Assembly: GCA_016490735.1 (NCBI GenBank)
Contig: JAEMWC010000049.1
Location: 1,659,501 to 1,723,500 of the forward strand
Source of the DNA: Pachyseris speciosa
Lineage: Eukaryota; Cnidaria; Anthozoa; Scleractinia; Pachyseridae
Direction of reading: 5' to 3'
DNA: 64,000 bases
Position numbers and translations under genes: made by a program. Positions within the stretch are counted from its first letter, which is position 1; every line of letters begins with the position of its first letter. Below the pieces are notes generated by a model that saw nothing but the letters and a program-made list of their open reading frames with translations, searched no databases and had not been told where the DNA came from. Shown one piece after another: positions 9,801-21,359 of this stretch.

Positions 9801-12800
9801 CCTCCCTCCCTCCGTCCCTTCCTTTCTTTGGATATACTTAGCATCTCTCCCTTTCTCCACCCATTTTTTTTCCTTTTTACTAATTTTTCCTCTGCCCTTC
9901 AATGGTTTCTTTCGTCAGTACTTTCACGAGTCTGTCACGAATCCTTTTTTAATCTGTCTGTCATCTCCCTCAATCATCAGAAATTCAACCATTCAAATGT
10001 GTCTTTTCAATTCTTGTTTTCAGCTGTCCGCGTATCATCATTTCCGGGTCTTTTCCTTATCAGTGGGAAACAAGCAACTGTACAACCCTCGACAAAGGAT
10101 ACAGGATTTACGGCGGAGGATGCTACAGGGGTAAACTGCGGAGGCTTTTCGTTTATTGCGTGATTTCTTATTTTTTCCTACAGCCATCTCGGCTGTTTTC
10201 ATTTGAATGACTTGCCATTTTTCCTTGTGTTTCAGTCTAAAGTTCCTTTAATCACCCAAATTCCCATCCCGTAGCTTGATATTTTATAGTATCAGAATAA
10301 CATACCCCTTAGAGATCCAAACCAACTCTCTACTGATGTCATGGAAGGATAAATGGCATGCGCCTTTAAATCATTTTCTAGCCGAGATACATTCCGATCC
10401 TACTTTATCTCTGCTTTTTTGAATGATCTTTGTCTGCAAGATAAAGACTAATTTGAATTATTTACACCTGGCAGAAAAAGGCTTTGTTTAATGGCATTAG
10501 AATGCTAAGCTTAAGTTAGACATTTAAATTTGAAATCATGCGTTGATTTCCTATATTTTGGCTTAAGTTTTGCTCTGTCTTTGTTTATTAACATAAGTTA
10601 TTGCAAGCCAACTAAGTTCTGATATTCAGTGTTGGCCCTTAGCAATCTACCATTATGTATTTCTCCTTTTAATTTTAGTCTTTGATGGACACGATAATTC
10701 CGAATGTGGAACGACTATTTGGAAAGCATCTAGCTACGGTAAGCAACAATTAGTACTATTATATAGCAAGGCAAAAAGATTGGGAAGACAAAGAAGACAC
10801 CGCCTCTTCTACGCCACTTTTGATTCGTTCCAACTCTCCACGTTTGAACATTAATAGCGACCTAATAGACCTTATCACGGTCTTGGAAGCCATCTTGGCG
10901 GGTAGGCAAACATAACAGAAATTACTGTGTTCGTATTCAAATCCCGATTGTCAAAAAAATAAATAAATAAAAAAATGCGTGAAGCGCTTGTTTCTTAGCA
11001 AAAAGTTATATTGCTAAGTAATTATACTAGGAAAAGGGTTCCACTGACAAAACTTGAGGGAATTAGCTCTGCCAGAAAACGTTCTCTGGTTTTTGAATTT
11101 TCAATACATTCGTTTGTAATTCTTTGCCACGGGCTGAAAAATTCCCGGGAAGAATGAATCGAAAATTCAAAAAGCCAGAGAATGTTTTGTGGCACGGCTA
11201 AATCCCTCAAATTTTGTCAGTGGTACCCTTTGCCTAGTACCATTAATTAGCAACATAACGTTTTGCTGAGAAACAAGCGCTTCACCTCGATTTTTTTTAA
11301 CAACGGATTTGCATACGAACACTGTAATTTCTGTTATGTTTGCCTACCCTCCAAGATGTCTTCCAAAACCGTGATAAGGCCTATATATTATAGGATTTAT
11401 TACTGAAGACATCAAATTACAGGATTAACTTTTAGAGGGCCACTAGGGAGAATACTTTTATAGTAATAGGTGTTACCCTCTTTAAATAAAGGTTATTGAT
11501 TGATTGAACATCCTCAAAACTGGATGAAATCGTATCGTAGACAATGAAATGGAAGGATAACTTAAGCCTGGTTCTCATATGCCGCCGACCAACCTGCGAC
11601 ATAGACGCCGGTAGTGCCTGGGATACTGTTCAAACATATGAGAACGTCTGCCGCCGGTAACAAGAACCATCGCATGTCCTTACCGCCGGCATGCCTGCGA
11701 AGTTGACTTGAGTTCAACTTCGCAGGCAAGTCGGCGGTTCTTCCGGAACGCCGGCAATAGAAATATTTTATGAGAACGTAGTCGGCGATCGTCGGCGATG
11801 TGCCACCGGCAAATATATCCAAAATATCGGATGCTGCGGACGTAGACCCCAGCGCTGAACAAGCCTGGTCTTACCCAAATGACTAACAATTGATGCTATA
11901 AGGAATTATAGGGCCATGTACGAGAAATCTTGCTGTTCGTGCTGGCTCCTTTCTTTGAGCATAGGGCAGAGAGCCCAAAACTTTCACTTACGGCTTTCCC
12001 GTTTGTCTTGACGCTTTCTTTGTATATCTCTCCTTACAAGCAACTCAAACTAGCGAAAGCTGCCAGTGTTTTATCCACGCTTATTGAAGGATAGTTAGCT
12101 TGTGAAGAAAGAGCGCGAAACGATACTGATTTGGCGCGTTAATTTACGTTCACTGGGGACACGTCGCAGGTACACCTGGGGCACCACTGCGATGCAACTT
12201 GGACGAAAAATCAAACCAACCGGCGATTAAACCGCAAGTCATCGCAGGTAGGTCGGTGGCATATGAGAACCACGCTTTAAATCGTAGTGAAGCGACGAGA
12301 ATCGAAGCTTATCGCTGGGATCGAGCGGTTGAGCGATTGAGCGATTGAGCGATTGAGCAGTCCAACTGGGAAATAAAACAAAAAAACTAGTTTACAAACG
12401 ACTACATAACGAATACACTGACAAGAAAAACTAAAGACACTCACAGATTTTATGCCATGTCCGTAAAGAAGTGAAAATATCAAAACTAGAACGATAAATG
12501 TCTTGGGGTGCGTTTCTTTGGGAAAATCCAAATCCGGATTCTTGAATCCAAAAACAGATTTTGCGTGTCTTTACTAAAATCCGAAAAAGGATTATGAATC
12601 TAAAGAATCCACCCTCCGAGTGGATACATCAAATCTAAATCCGGATTTTTAGGATTCATGATCCGTGCATTTCTTCGGGAACAGATCAGAAAATAGTACA
12701 TTTGGCAGCGGTCTTCTTGTGAAAACACAAGGCCCGGAAAGTCAGACCCGCCACCTTCCGGCCCACTTCCGCCCTCATTTTCGTGATCATTAGCGATCAA

Positions 12801-15024
12801 GGTAAGGTTTCAGTGTCGATTTATTTCCATAAAATTGTCCCAACATTCGAAAGAAAGTCATGAATAATTAGAAAAGCTTCACTGCAGATAAAATTAAATA
12901 AATCCTAGACGACTGAAATTGATTTCAAGCACACATCGCAGCAATTTCGTAGTTTCATAGTTTCATGTAAAGTGAAAAATATTTCTTATGTTAAGCTTGT
13001 ATTTTTGTTATAACGGACCCTTTTGATCTCTGCAACATGCAGGACAGTACTGGTCAAGTTTCCTTGAGTGGAGTGGTCACAGGAAAATAAAAAGAATCCG
13101 AAAATAGAATTTTCGTTTCTTTGGTCGTCACGAATCCACATTTTCTTGGATCAGAAAACCAGTGTCGGATTTTCACAAAGAAACGCACCCTTGAAATCGA
13201 CGAGATCGTTGCAAAACAGTTCGACACATGGTCATGCTAGAACACGATGACTGGCAAGCTTGAAACAATTGTCCAAGAGCCTCGGTTACCAAGCGTGGGT
13301 AACGCAACGAGTAATGTAACGTTTTGACCGCAACATAATACACGAACAACTGTTTTTAAACGATACTCGCCTGCCATAAAAACACCTCTGCTACAGGCTA
13401 TGTGAATTATTAAGTCGAAATCGCTATTAAGTACGTCATGATTCACAGAATAATGATGAATTCAAACTAGTTGAAATTAACACAAAAGTTTTAATTTGAA
13501 ATTTTCTAGATCCACACCAACTGTGTGCTATGACCACTTTGACCAACCATAATGTCTGGTTTCCATATGATCGCTACGATCGCTTCGATCGCTGCAGTTA
13601 CAACAATCGCGAAAAAAAAAGACGAGCGATTGCTGCGATTTGAGCCTTGACCTGTTTCCATTTGATCGCTGCGATGGATTTGCTTGTCCGCAAACTGAAG
13701 ATGTAAAATGATTGATTGCAAAGTTTTCTGGGATATCTTGCTATCGCTACGATCGCCACGATCGCTGGAGAGTGGTTTCCATTTGGAAAACTTAGATCGC
13801 TGCGATCACCGAGATAAATTTTTTTCTTTCTCAATAATTGCAACGATCGCAGTCGCTACGATCGCTGAGGTAGCAGATCAAGGCTTTCCATATGATCGCT
13901 GCGATTGCTGAACCGACATTTTTCGGCGATCGCAACGATCATAGCGGTCATATGGAAACCGGCTTAAGATGACAAAAGCATAAAATCTGACGTCAGACCA
14001 ATTGCTAAATAGCCACCAAAACTGATCACGTACATGCAACGCAAGCCAGTCATATAATTTATAGCCAAGGGAACTGTTGGTTGTATAATATCTATATAAA
14101 TTATTAATCAGGTTTGAGCACAGGGTGCAGAGGAGTTCTGTTCGATCGTACACGACAAAGTCTCACCTTGTTAACTCCAAAACATGTTTACTTTTGTACG
14201 ATAAAGATTGTCGAAATGAAATCCTTCTGATTTGTGAACGTTTTCTGCTTTTATATCACTCTATATTCCCCGATCTTGTCTCTCTCTAGTATAGCCTCCT
14301 TCGCAGACGTCTTTGGGCTCGTCACGCGTTCCTTGCCCACGAACGTCTGCTGAACTGAACTACCACTTCCGTTCTCGGCGGTTAGCCAATCATAGTTCGT
14401 TTTCCAATTTTTTGAAAGTAGGACTTCGACCCCGGGATCAGTTTCACAGACGATGCACGTGAATCGGGTGTCGATTTCCATTCTTACGCAGCTCGTTATT
14501 GGTTTCTTCAAAACAAAGGTTAACCGCCGGCGAACGGAAGTGGCAGTTCAGTTCAGCAGACGTTCGTGGGCAAGGAACGCGTGACGAGCCCAACTGAGAC
14601 GTCTGCGAAGGAGGCTATCTCTAGTACGGTTTCCGCCATGTTTACTTGCATATACCGCAGACCAAAGTACTGTGGGCTTGCAAGGTTACGAAAGGTTATG
14701 GAAGCAGAAACGTTCACAAATCAGAAGGATTTCATTTCAACAATCCTTATCGTACAAAGTAAACATATTTTGGAGTTAACAAGGTGAGACTTTGTCGTGT
14801 AGGATCGAACAGAACTCCTCTGCTCCTTGTAGTTTGAGGTGCATATGGAGGCAATTTTCACATTCTCTAATTCCGGAAACTTGATTTACATTCAACGCGA
14901 TCTTTTTTTTCTTGAAACAGAGGCCGACAGACGCGCTTTATATGGATTTCCTTGTCCGGGCAATTCTACACACGACAGTCTGGGCATATGGTACAACCGT
15001 GATGGCATGTTGTACGTCAAGTAA
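6806..15024 (+). CDS. Secreted PAN/apple plus fibrinogen-like domain protein (8 exons)
   Basis: The exon model is 6806-7117, 7686-7806, 8875-9042, 9258-9310, 9670-9716, 10024-10130, 10679-10738 and 14921-15024. All introns are GT-AG, phases match at every junction, and the total of 972 nt gives 323 residues plus stop. Residues 1-20 form a signal peptide. Residues 24-100 are a PAN/apple-like module with Cys in CFMLCSYEFRCKSF and a CDLNDADR segment. Residues 106-323 resemble cnidarian fibrinogen-like domains: QVYCDMDNHGGGWTLVV at the start, then a run of short exons with ordered Cys, ending GIWYNRDGMLYVK. The protein is probably extracellular, in adhesion, recognition or matrix. ATG 6806 was preferred over 6773 because it starts the signal peptide directly. 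The first acceptor (7685) is the weakest junction. Intron 7 is 4.2 kb and packed with foldback elements. Confidence 0.75.
7862..8160. repeat. ATC/ATG-rich trinucleotide microsatellite (intron 2)
   Basis: Imperfect CAT/CAC/CAG triplet tract. The long His-rich or Asp/Val-rich ORFs on either strand are by-products of the triplet repeat and lie inside an intron. Confidence 0.85.
8198..8850. repeat. 80-bp minisatellite in intron 2
   Basis: The block GAAAGAATTATGATCATC recurs at 8198, 8267, 8347, 8427, 8507, 8587, 8667, 8747 and 8836. Six consecutive intervals are exactly 80 bp, with a shorter unit (69 bp) at the left and a longer one (89 bp) at the right. Each unit carries TCATGATCAT palindromes and CATCACCATCAC runs. 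The array ends about 25 bp before the exon 3 acceptor. Confidence 0.9.
10869..11380. mobile_element. Foldback element in intron 7 (CCTTATCACGG ends)
   Basis: The left arm CCTTATCACGGTCTTGGAAG through TAGGCAAACATAACAGAAAT is repeated inverted at 11310-11380, and inner segments (GAAGCGCTTGTTTCT, CACTGACAAAACTTGAGGGA) also pair. It is about 510 bp, non-coding. Confidence 0.75.
11430..11510 (+). repeat. LINE-type 3' tail
   Basis: TTAAATAAAGGTTATTGATTGATTG resembles the (ATTG)n-ending 3' tails of CR1/L2-type elements. Only the tail is seen. Confidence 0.35.
11565..12276. mobile_element. Foldback MITE with TTA target duplication
   Basis: Ends AGCCTGGTTCTCATATGCC and GGCATATGAGAACCACGCT are inverse matches with few differences. 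TTA flanks both sides (11562-11564 and 12277-12279), as in PIF/Harbinger-type insertions. Inside is a GCCGGC-rich palindrome around 11700. Confidence 0.7.
12320..12360. repeat. Short GATTGAGC tandem repeat
   Basis: GATTGAGC is repeated about four times with one degenerate unit. Confidence 0.6.
12506..13190. mobile_element. Non-autonomous DNA element, GGGTGCGTTTCTTTG ends
   Basis: GGGTGCGTTTCTTTG at the left and its exact inverse at 13176-13190. TTG flanks both ends, a 3-bp duplication compatible with Harbinger-type insertion. The interior has repeated AATCCGGATT-like blocks and no transposase. Confidence 0.75.
13555..13963. mobile_element. Foldback element with clustered GATCGC palindromes
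   Basis: Ends TGGTTTCCATATGATCGC and GCGGTCATATGGAAACC are inverse. The interior holds many CGATCGCTGCGATCG-like palindromes on both strands and two further internal TTTCCATNTGATCGC copies, as if the element were built by repeated duplication of its own end. Confidence 0.65.
14110..14842. mobile_element. Large foldback element just upstream of exon 8
   Basis: The left arm (about 14110-14390) and right arm (about 14525-14842) are near-perfect inverse copies, including GGAGTTCTGTTCGATC / GATCGAACAGAACTCC and CGAACGTCTGCTGAACTGAA / its inverse. The unpaired loop is about 135 bp. It lies about 80 bp before the exon 8 acceptor. Confidence 0.8.
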
Positions 15025-15029
15025 CAGAA

Positions 15030-15780
15030 TTAACAGTGTTTGGACCCTTTCTACGATAAACGTGCCTGTTTTGAGTCTGTAATGGTTGATTCAAGATTTT
15101 GTTGTTGTCAGTATGCTAAGTCACAAGCTTCCTTTATTGAGACCACAAGTTCTAACAGAGGTCATAACTAAACACAACTTCGTTTATTTGAAAGCAAACA
15201 TTTCTGTGTCTAAACAGAATGAAAAATTCTAGACACTGAAAAATTCGGATCTAGACACTTTCAGAACTGTTTTGTTTCAATTTACCATCATACACCCCAG
15301 CAGTTTATTTTTTGTTCTATTGAGGGCGTGAGAAAGGGAACTGAGAGGGTAAGAGGGCTTTTTTTCTTTTTTGTAAATTATTACTTTTTATTCTCTATGA
15401 ACGAATATTATGCAGTATCATAGAGTAAGTTACCAAACATAACAAGTACTTTTATTTATTTAAATGGGATTTCACTACAGGTTAACAATTTTCATAATGC
15501 TATGATACAATCTACATGAATTAGTTACAATTTACGCGACACTAAGCTAAAGGAGCCAGTCCGCCACTGGATAACAACAAAAATTACTTGGGGTTATATG
15601 GAGACGAAGTTGTCCCATTAGGGAGCTTAAGCAGGGACGACGGCGCCGGCAACAAAAACGTCATTTCAAAATATAATTTCTCGTTTCTGTAACTCTTTCC
15701 AATTATTCCAACGTGTTTAACTTGGACAATGCTGGCGATATGTCCAGGAACTAAATTACTATGAACGACGTCAAAGTAAT
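15030..15780. other. 3' flank of the PAN/fibrinogen-like gene, no gene
   Basis: AT-rich sequence; no coding signal. 15590-15700 resembles a dispersed repeat (ACGACGGCGCCGGCAAC). No certain polyadenylation signal was assigned. Confidence 0.4.
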
Positions 15781-16093
15781 GCACATGTCATCGGCTTCCC
15801 TGTGGGGTGGACTCCCGGACTAACCAGGGAGATTGTAAAATTAGTCAAGCAAACTTGAGGAATTCCCCCAGGGGCTCGGGGAATCTCTCAAGACAAAGCC
15901 CCCTGGGTGAGGTGTCCGTGACATCCTTTTCAAACTAGTGAATTCCCCCACCCCCTAATCTTTGATCGTAAAACAATGTTAAGATTTTCCCCTACCCTCG
16001 GGCAAAGAATCACATCCATCTCCTTATATTCCCCCACATATCTCCCTGATAGGCCCGATGGTCGACCCCACGGGGAAGCCAATGACATGTGCT
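15780..16093. mobile_element. Foldback MITE (CACATGTCATCGGCTTCCC ends)
   Basis: GCACATGTCATCGGCTTCCC at the left matches the inverse of GGGAAGCCAATGACATGTGC at the right with one difference, continuing into GTGGGGTCGAC. It is about 310 bp; interior is C-rich and non-coding. Confidence 0.7.
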
Positions 16094-16099
16094 TAACGA

Positions 16100-17540
16100 A
16101 AAAGAATGAAAACTTTGCCGTCGTGAGCTCACGTTCTCAACAAAACATAAAACTTGGCCATTTCATGTTGTTGTTTTGCAAAGGACGGACAAGAAATGTA
16201 TCCGAAAATGCAAACCGCACGTGGAGAGCCATTGTTTTTGCTCATTAAGCCTATGGTTTAGTGGCGCTCACGTTGCTGTTGCCGTCCTCGTTCCAAGTGT
16301 TCACAATTTTTGTCAATCGCCGTTAGTTACTCGGGCGCCCCTCGGGTAGCCCGAGTCTGAAGATGTGGGGCGACTTGCGCCATTTGCAAGACCCCACAAG
16401 ACTGGTTCAAAAAAAAAACAATAAACAAAGAATGAAAACAATGGACCTAGCCATAAAACAATAGAGGTGCAGCCTATAAAAATCCAGTGAAATTAAAGGT
16501 TTCAAAGAGGTGCAGCCTTACTGGAAAATGTCGCTCGTTCTCCTTTGTCGTTTTATTCTTTGTCGTATTTCATCCACAAAGCTCACTTCCGGCGTGTTTG
16601 CGCAAGCGCCAATCATCAGAGCTACGCCACTGCCATTCTCGTCCCTCGAGTCTTCGCTCCGTACTGAACAGGCTTGACGAAACGAGTGACTCTCGAAAGA
16701 TCCGATCGATTGACGATTCTGATTGGCTTTTTCAAGCAATTCAAATAAACGTAAGTAAAACAGAACTCTTACAAACTCTTACGCGGTGCTGAACCCTAAG
16801 CATGAGCAGTTCAGCCGGAAGTCCGATATTTTCGGACTTCAAATCGGATCTTTCCAGGGTCGCTCGTTTCCCGACCGCTGGTCAAGTGGAACAAAAACCC
16901 TGGGTACAAGGTTGCGCCACTGCAGCTAAAACTTAAACTTAGGCAATGCGATCTGAAATTAGAATTTAGCTTCCAATAATAGCGCTTTATCGGAAAGTTC
17001 TAAAGCGCTTTACTTAACTAGTTATTCACAATGATAAAAAATGCTTTTTAAAAAGGTACGTTTTAAGAGAAGCTTTAAAAGAGCTAACACTGGAACTACA
17101 ATATGTTTTCATATATCATGAGGGAGACCGTTCCACAGCCTGGGAGCACATACAGAGAATGCTCGATCACCATATGTTTTGATATGTTAACAATAGGGCA
17201 AAACAAAAGAACTGAATGTTTCAACAGCCAATAAGTCTGTGGCATATTAAGGCAGCGCGGGACCCTTAATCTCATTACGTATGTATTTATTTAAACGGTA
17301 TGCACAAACCGTGCGACCGATTCCAACGATGCACGTAATATTCATGAGAAGAGTTGTTACATTCTACGTTTATCCTAAATGTATTCAATATAGTGTGTGG
17401 TCGGAGTATTGCTAATTGCACGTGTGATTAAAATGTCGAAGTATGAATTTCTTTCAAATTTATTAATACATTAGCGGACTCGCTCGAAAAAATACTGCCC
17501 AAGTCCCCCCTCCCCCGCAACGGATATTGAACTTCAGGCC
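16100..17540. other. Repeat-derived intergenic sequence
   Basis: No gene recognised. The stretch at 17080-17290 (GAGGGAGACCGTTCCACAGC) has the look of a dispersed non-coding repeat. ORFs at 16487-16792 and its antisense have no recognisable domain. Confidence 0.4.
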
Positions 17541-17544
17541 CAGT

Positions 17545-17680
17545 TGGCCCCAGTTGTTCAAAGAGCGGATAACTCTATCCAGCGGATAAGTCGCTGTCCA
17601 GCGGATAAAATGTATCAGCTGCGATACATTTCAGTCCGCTGGATAGCGACTTATCCGTTCTTTGAACAACTGAGGCCAGG
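17545..17680. mobile_element. Palindromic MITE, TTATCCGCTGGATA family, copy 1
   Basis: CAGTTGTTCAAAGAGCGGAT and the inverse ATCCGTTCTTTGAACAACTG frame repeated (T)TATCCAGCGGATA motifs. Related copies lie at 25398-25590 and 27985-28165. Confidence 0.75.
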
Positions 17681-17689
17681 GAAATAAAC

Positions 17690-18120
17690 TTAGCATGCTA
17701 TACTGTGATGTGACAGAAGCAAAATTGCAAAAACAAACTTCACAAAGAAGATCAGACGCTACAAAATCTAACTTTCACAGTTTTACTCCAATCGAAGCCA
17801 ATTATAACTTTCACTGAACCAGTCTCGAAATTGAGGCATCTGCTTCTGTCACATTACAGAAGAGGTTATCCTTTATCAATAAGTAAGAAAACCATTTACT
17901 TTATTGCGCACTCAGACATAAACATTGCTTTTCCCAGTTCTAACTTTAACAGCCTAAAATATCCCCGTAAATCGCGATCCGTCTATACAAAACCGCAATG
18001 ATGGTGTAATTCCATCATCCACCAAGATCCCTGTCAAATTTCAGCGGAATCGACCCTCAAGATTCAGAGATTTGAAGCTTGAAAATGAAAAACCCACACC
18101 CCAAAATTATCTCAAGAATT
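17690..18120. other. No gene recognised
   Basis: AT-rich; a pair of loosely inverse segments (GTGACAGAAGCAAAATTGC near 17712 and GCATCTGCTTCTGTCAC near 17840) suggests another decayed foldback element. Confidence 0.35.
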
Positions 18121-18123
18121 TAT

Positions 18124-18490
18124 TTATGGGCAAATGTCTTGCTCGACCCAAAAGATGGGCCAACACGAGTGGACATGTTCCATGTAGGAGGGACAAAATC
18201 TCGTTAAGTACACACTGAGGGGATATGTTGTAGGGACGTGTAGCAGGTACACTTCGTGTGAAAAAGTTACTGGGGCATGTTTAATTTCAGGGACATTTTG
18301 TAGCACACTCTTCTTGTGCGTTGGCACTTTTTCACTCGTGCAATATGAAGTTTGAGCAAAATTTGTCCCCGCAACATGACGCACGGAGTTCAGCTTGTTG
18401 AACTTCTTGGGACATATCGCAGCGATAGAACTTTACGTGAGATGCCATGATCATCTTGTGCAAGGTTGTGCAACATGTCCCTACAGCAAA
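18124..18490. repeat. Dispersed repeat with ACATGTCCC-type motifs
   Basis: Contains repeated GGGACATGT/GTTGTAGGGAC/ACATGTCCC blocks on both strands, typical of a degenerate coral repeat. No intact ORF. Confidence 0.4.
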
Positions 18491-18859
18491 AACCGATGTT
18501 TGAGCAAATCACAGACGAGATCCAGCCTGCTTTGCCTTAGTACATCAGGAAAACAGATGGCCGTTCACAGAGGAGTCCGGTGGGTGGTCTCGCTAGTAGT
18601 TGGAATGACTGGGATAGAAACCAAAAGCTGGTCAGTGTTGCTTTGATGATGATGCTCGATGATGAAGCTCGCTCCTGTGATGCTGGAACAAAAAGTAGAT
18701 TAAGTCTCTCTCTATTGTGCTGGAGCCTTAAGTATGTAAACATGAAGAGTTTCTTCGTATAGTTTAATACAGTTTTTAACCGGTGTGAATGATATATGAA
18801 AAAAATCATATATGAACCGGGGAAATTTAATTAAATCAAGAAATGATCCTCGCAGTTGT

Positions 18860-19010
18860 GAATGCAATTTATGCAATTGCACAAAGAAGTCTGAAAAACA
18901 AAAATTCAGGACGGGATTTGAACCCGTGACCTCGCGATACCGGGTTCAAACGCCGTTTAAGGCCAGAATTTTTTTTTTCAGGCTTCTTTACGCTATTGTT
19001 TAAACGTCAG
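18860..19010 (-). repeat. tRNA-derived SINE remnant
   Basis: On the minus strand a B-box-like GGGTTCAAATCCCGTC follows CGCGAGGTCAC, and the flanks AAGAAGTCTGAAAAACAAAAA and TTTTTTTCAGGCTTCTTT are inverse of each other. The A-box side is replaced by unrelated sequence, so this is a broken copy and not a tRNA gene. Confidence 0.55.
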
Positions 19011-19389
19011 TCAGACACCAACCAGTGAGATCAGTGAATTCCTAATCGAACCTACACGAATGAATGACCCGAAAACGGCTGAAAAATGCATTTTATACTA
19101 TCACTTTATGCCGTTTTAACATCCACTTTTAGTGAGCTCACTAAATTATATTTTACAGAACTATGAATTATCTGTTGGCGTTTACCGGACTGTAAATATG
19201 CCCCCCTGTTTTTAATAATATCAATAACTCTTACTAATCCTTCAAACTGGCTTATATTTCTCCAATATTTACACGGTTTCAAATCTTTTTTTAATTACCT
19301 TGGGGACGGCTTTGTTTTTCTTGTCACCTTAGTTATGCGCATATTTTATGAGATTCTGACCTTCGAACTTTTTGAATTTGATAATAGCC

Positions 19390-19828
19390 GGTAAGGGGGG
19401 GGGGGGGGGTGGGAGGGGGCTGGGGTACTAAAAAATTTTAATACGGGGAGGCTCCGCCCCGAGGTCCGACCACTTACCCTTTTATAAACCACTTTTGACA
19501 GAAAAGGTACCCCTTTCGTATACCATTCATTGACAAATAGTACCCCTTTCGTATACCTGAAACAGGAAGTCTTCTTGTAATTTTCATGTAGAGTTCAATA
19601 AATTAAAACAGTACAGTCGCTAGTCGTAAGGTATGTGTGTTTGAAATATTTAAATGAAAGGCCCTTTTAAATACCCCAATGACAGATTTCCCTACCCTTT
19701 CATATACTTCGACTCGTGAAATCCCTACTCTTTCATACACCTGAAGCGTGAAAAAGGTACTCCTTTGGGGCGGAGCCTCCCCGTATAGGTCATTATAGGG
19801 AGTACGCCCCCCCCCCGGGGGGGATAAT
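19390..19828. mobile_element. GGGGG-TACTCC MITE family, copy 1
   Basis: Poly-G start and CGGGGAGGCTCCGCCCCGAGG / GGGGCGGAGCCTCCCCGTAT inner inverse pair, with several internal TACCCCTTTCGTATAC repeats. The ends resemble the larger family described for 29255-29665. Confidence 0.6.
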
Positions 19829-20014
19829 ATCATCTTCATGATGTTTGACGTTGGATAATTTTGTATTTAATTGTTTTACTCAACCATTTACGCATCAAAT
19901 CCTGCAAATCTTTGACAACGAATTAGTGGCATGTGGCATGAAGACGGGAATATTGTTTCGTGCACGATTACTCAAAAAATTCCTGTTTTGACTCTGGGTT
20001 AGGCATAAATAGAT

Positions 20015-20115
20015 TGTGCTCGGCAACTTTTGAGCAACTTTTAGTGTTTTCAGCAACTTTTTGTACTGCGAGCAACCTAGAGCAACTTTTGCCTTCCTTG
20101 GCAACTTTGAGTCAA
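20015..20115. repeat. Degenerate GCAACTTTT tandem repeat
   Basis: Five spaced copies of GCAACTTTT or GCAACTTTG within about 100 bp. Confidence 0.5.
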
Positions 20116-20306
20116 CAAATAGTTAAAAACTGACCAAACCATCATAAAGGTCTTTATTAAAAGGTTTTTATTAAAACTGGTCAAAACTAAGGATGTCGTA
20201 CGTTCTTACAAATGATTTATAAAATAACCGCCCACGAACTGGACAGCAGCTTTCTATCTAATGGGCGCCTTCATCCAGTGGATCCAGTGGTTATTCGCTC
20301 CAACAA

Positions 20307-20540
20307 CAATCTTGTACCCAGAGTCCTCAGGCTCTTTGGCCAGCGGTTAGTTGCCAGGAGAGACTTTGGGAAAATGGGAAAAAATCAAATTGTTTGATTG
20401 GCTGGCCCGTAACAGCTTCCATTGTTTTACCCCAGATTTTCTGGGAAAATGGCAGTCCATTATCCCAGAGAATATCCTAGAGTCTCTCCTGGTTGACTAA
20501 CCGCTGGCCAAAGAGCCTGAGGACTCTGGGTACGAGATTG
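20307..20540. mobile_element. MULE-like MITE with 9-bp target duplication
   Basis: About 44-bp terminal inverse repeats (CAATCTTGTACCCAGAGTCC ... GGACTCTGGGTACGAGATTG). CTCCAACAA immediately flanks both ends (20298-20306 and 20541-20549). Second inner inverse pair AGGAGAGACT / AGTCTCTCCT. Non-coding, 234 bp. Confidence 0.85.
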
Positions 20541-20549
20541 CTCCAACAA

Positions 20550-21350
20550 TAGAGCTTCCCGCCCGCCATCATGGTATTTGCTGTAGTGCGAGGTATCACA
20601 ATTATTAGAAGCTGAAATGTCTGACGAGGAAAATGAAAATAATACAGATATTGACCCTATTGAGGTTACCATAGCCACTGGGGCAACTCTTAGTAGTCAG
20701 CACTATGATGTTTATAGCAAACATTGTGATGTTTACTAGAAACGTCATTAGAAAATACTTTCTATTATTAGTTACGTTGAGCTTAAAGATTATATTGATC
20801 ACAACAAATAATGTTAAATTACACATACAACGTCATGTTTTGAGTAGTAATCCAGAACAAAATGACTTTCAAAAGTAAGCAACTTTACGGATTTACTAGC
20901 ACAATCTATTCATGCCTACTCTGGGTAGAACAGATTGCGTGGCGTCTTACGTAACTTGCAAAGTTTGCAGCGTCAGTACAGTTGCTGAGATATCTGTTCC
21001 TTTACATGTAAACTGGCGCGAAATGTTTCTGTTAGTTTTCAGGGGGTAGGTGCCTATCACCGTATCACTAATTGCCTTTCGGCAGAACAATTGGCAAGCC
21101 TGCATACAGGCTCTTCATTTGGGCAATTAATTCAGACGTTTTTTGCCTCGATTTTGCTTTCGAATGGTGCGCACAATTTTGCTATAACCTTCTGTAAAAA
21201 GAATTCTTGAAAAGCTTCACCAAACAAAAGTGCATCACACGTGCCAGGAGGCCATTACCTGTTAGCTGCAAAATGACGTCACCTCTGGATCTACATACAT
21301 AAAAACTATTGTCTTTAGGGATGAGGTAACGTAAACAGTGCCAAGTAGCC
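20550..21350. other. No confident gene
   Basis: A 41-codon ATG frame starts at 20619 (MSDEENENNTDIDPIEV, to 20743) but has no recognised homology or splice partner. The rest is AT-rich non-coding sequence. Confidence 0.35.
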
Positions 21351-21359
21351 CATAACACG

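Noticed and set aside
20619..20743. 41-codon ORF beginning MSDEENENN
   Set aside because: It has an acidic start that could be a first exon, but no donor with a matching downstream exon was found.
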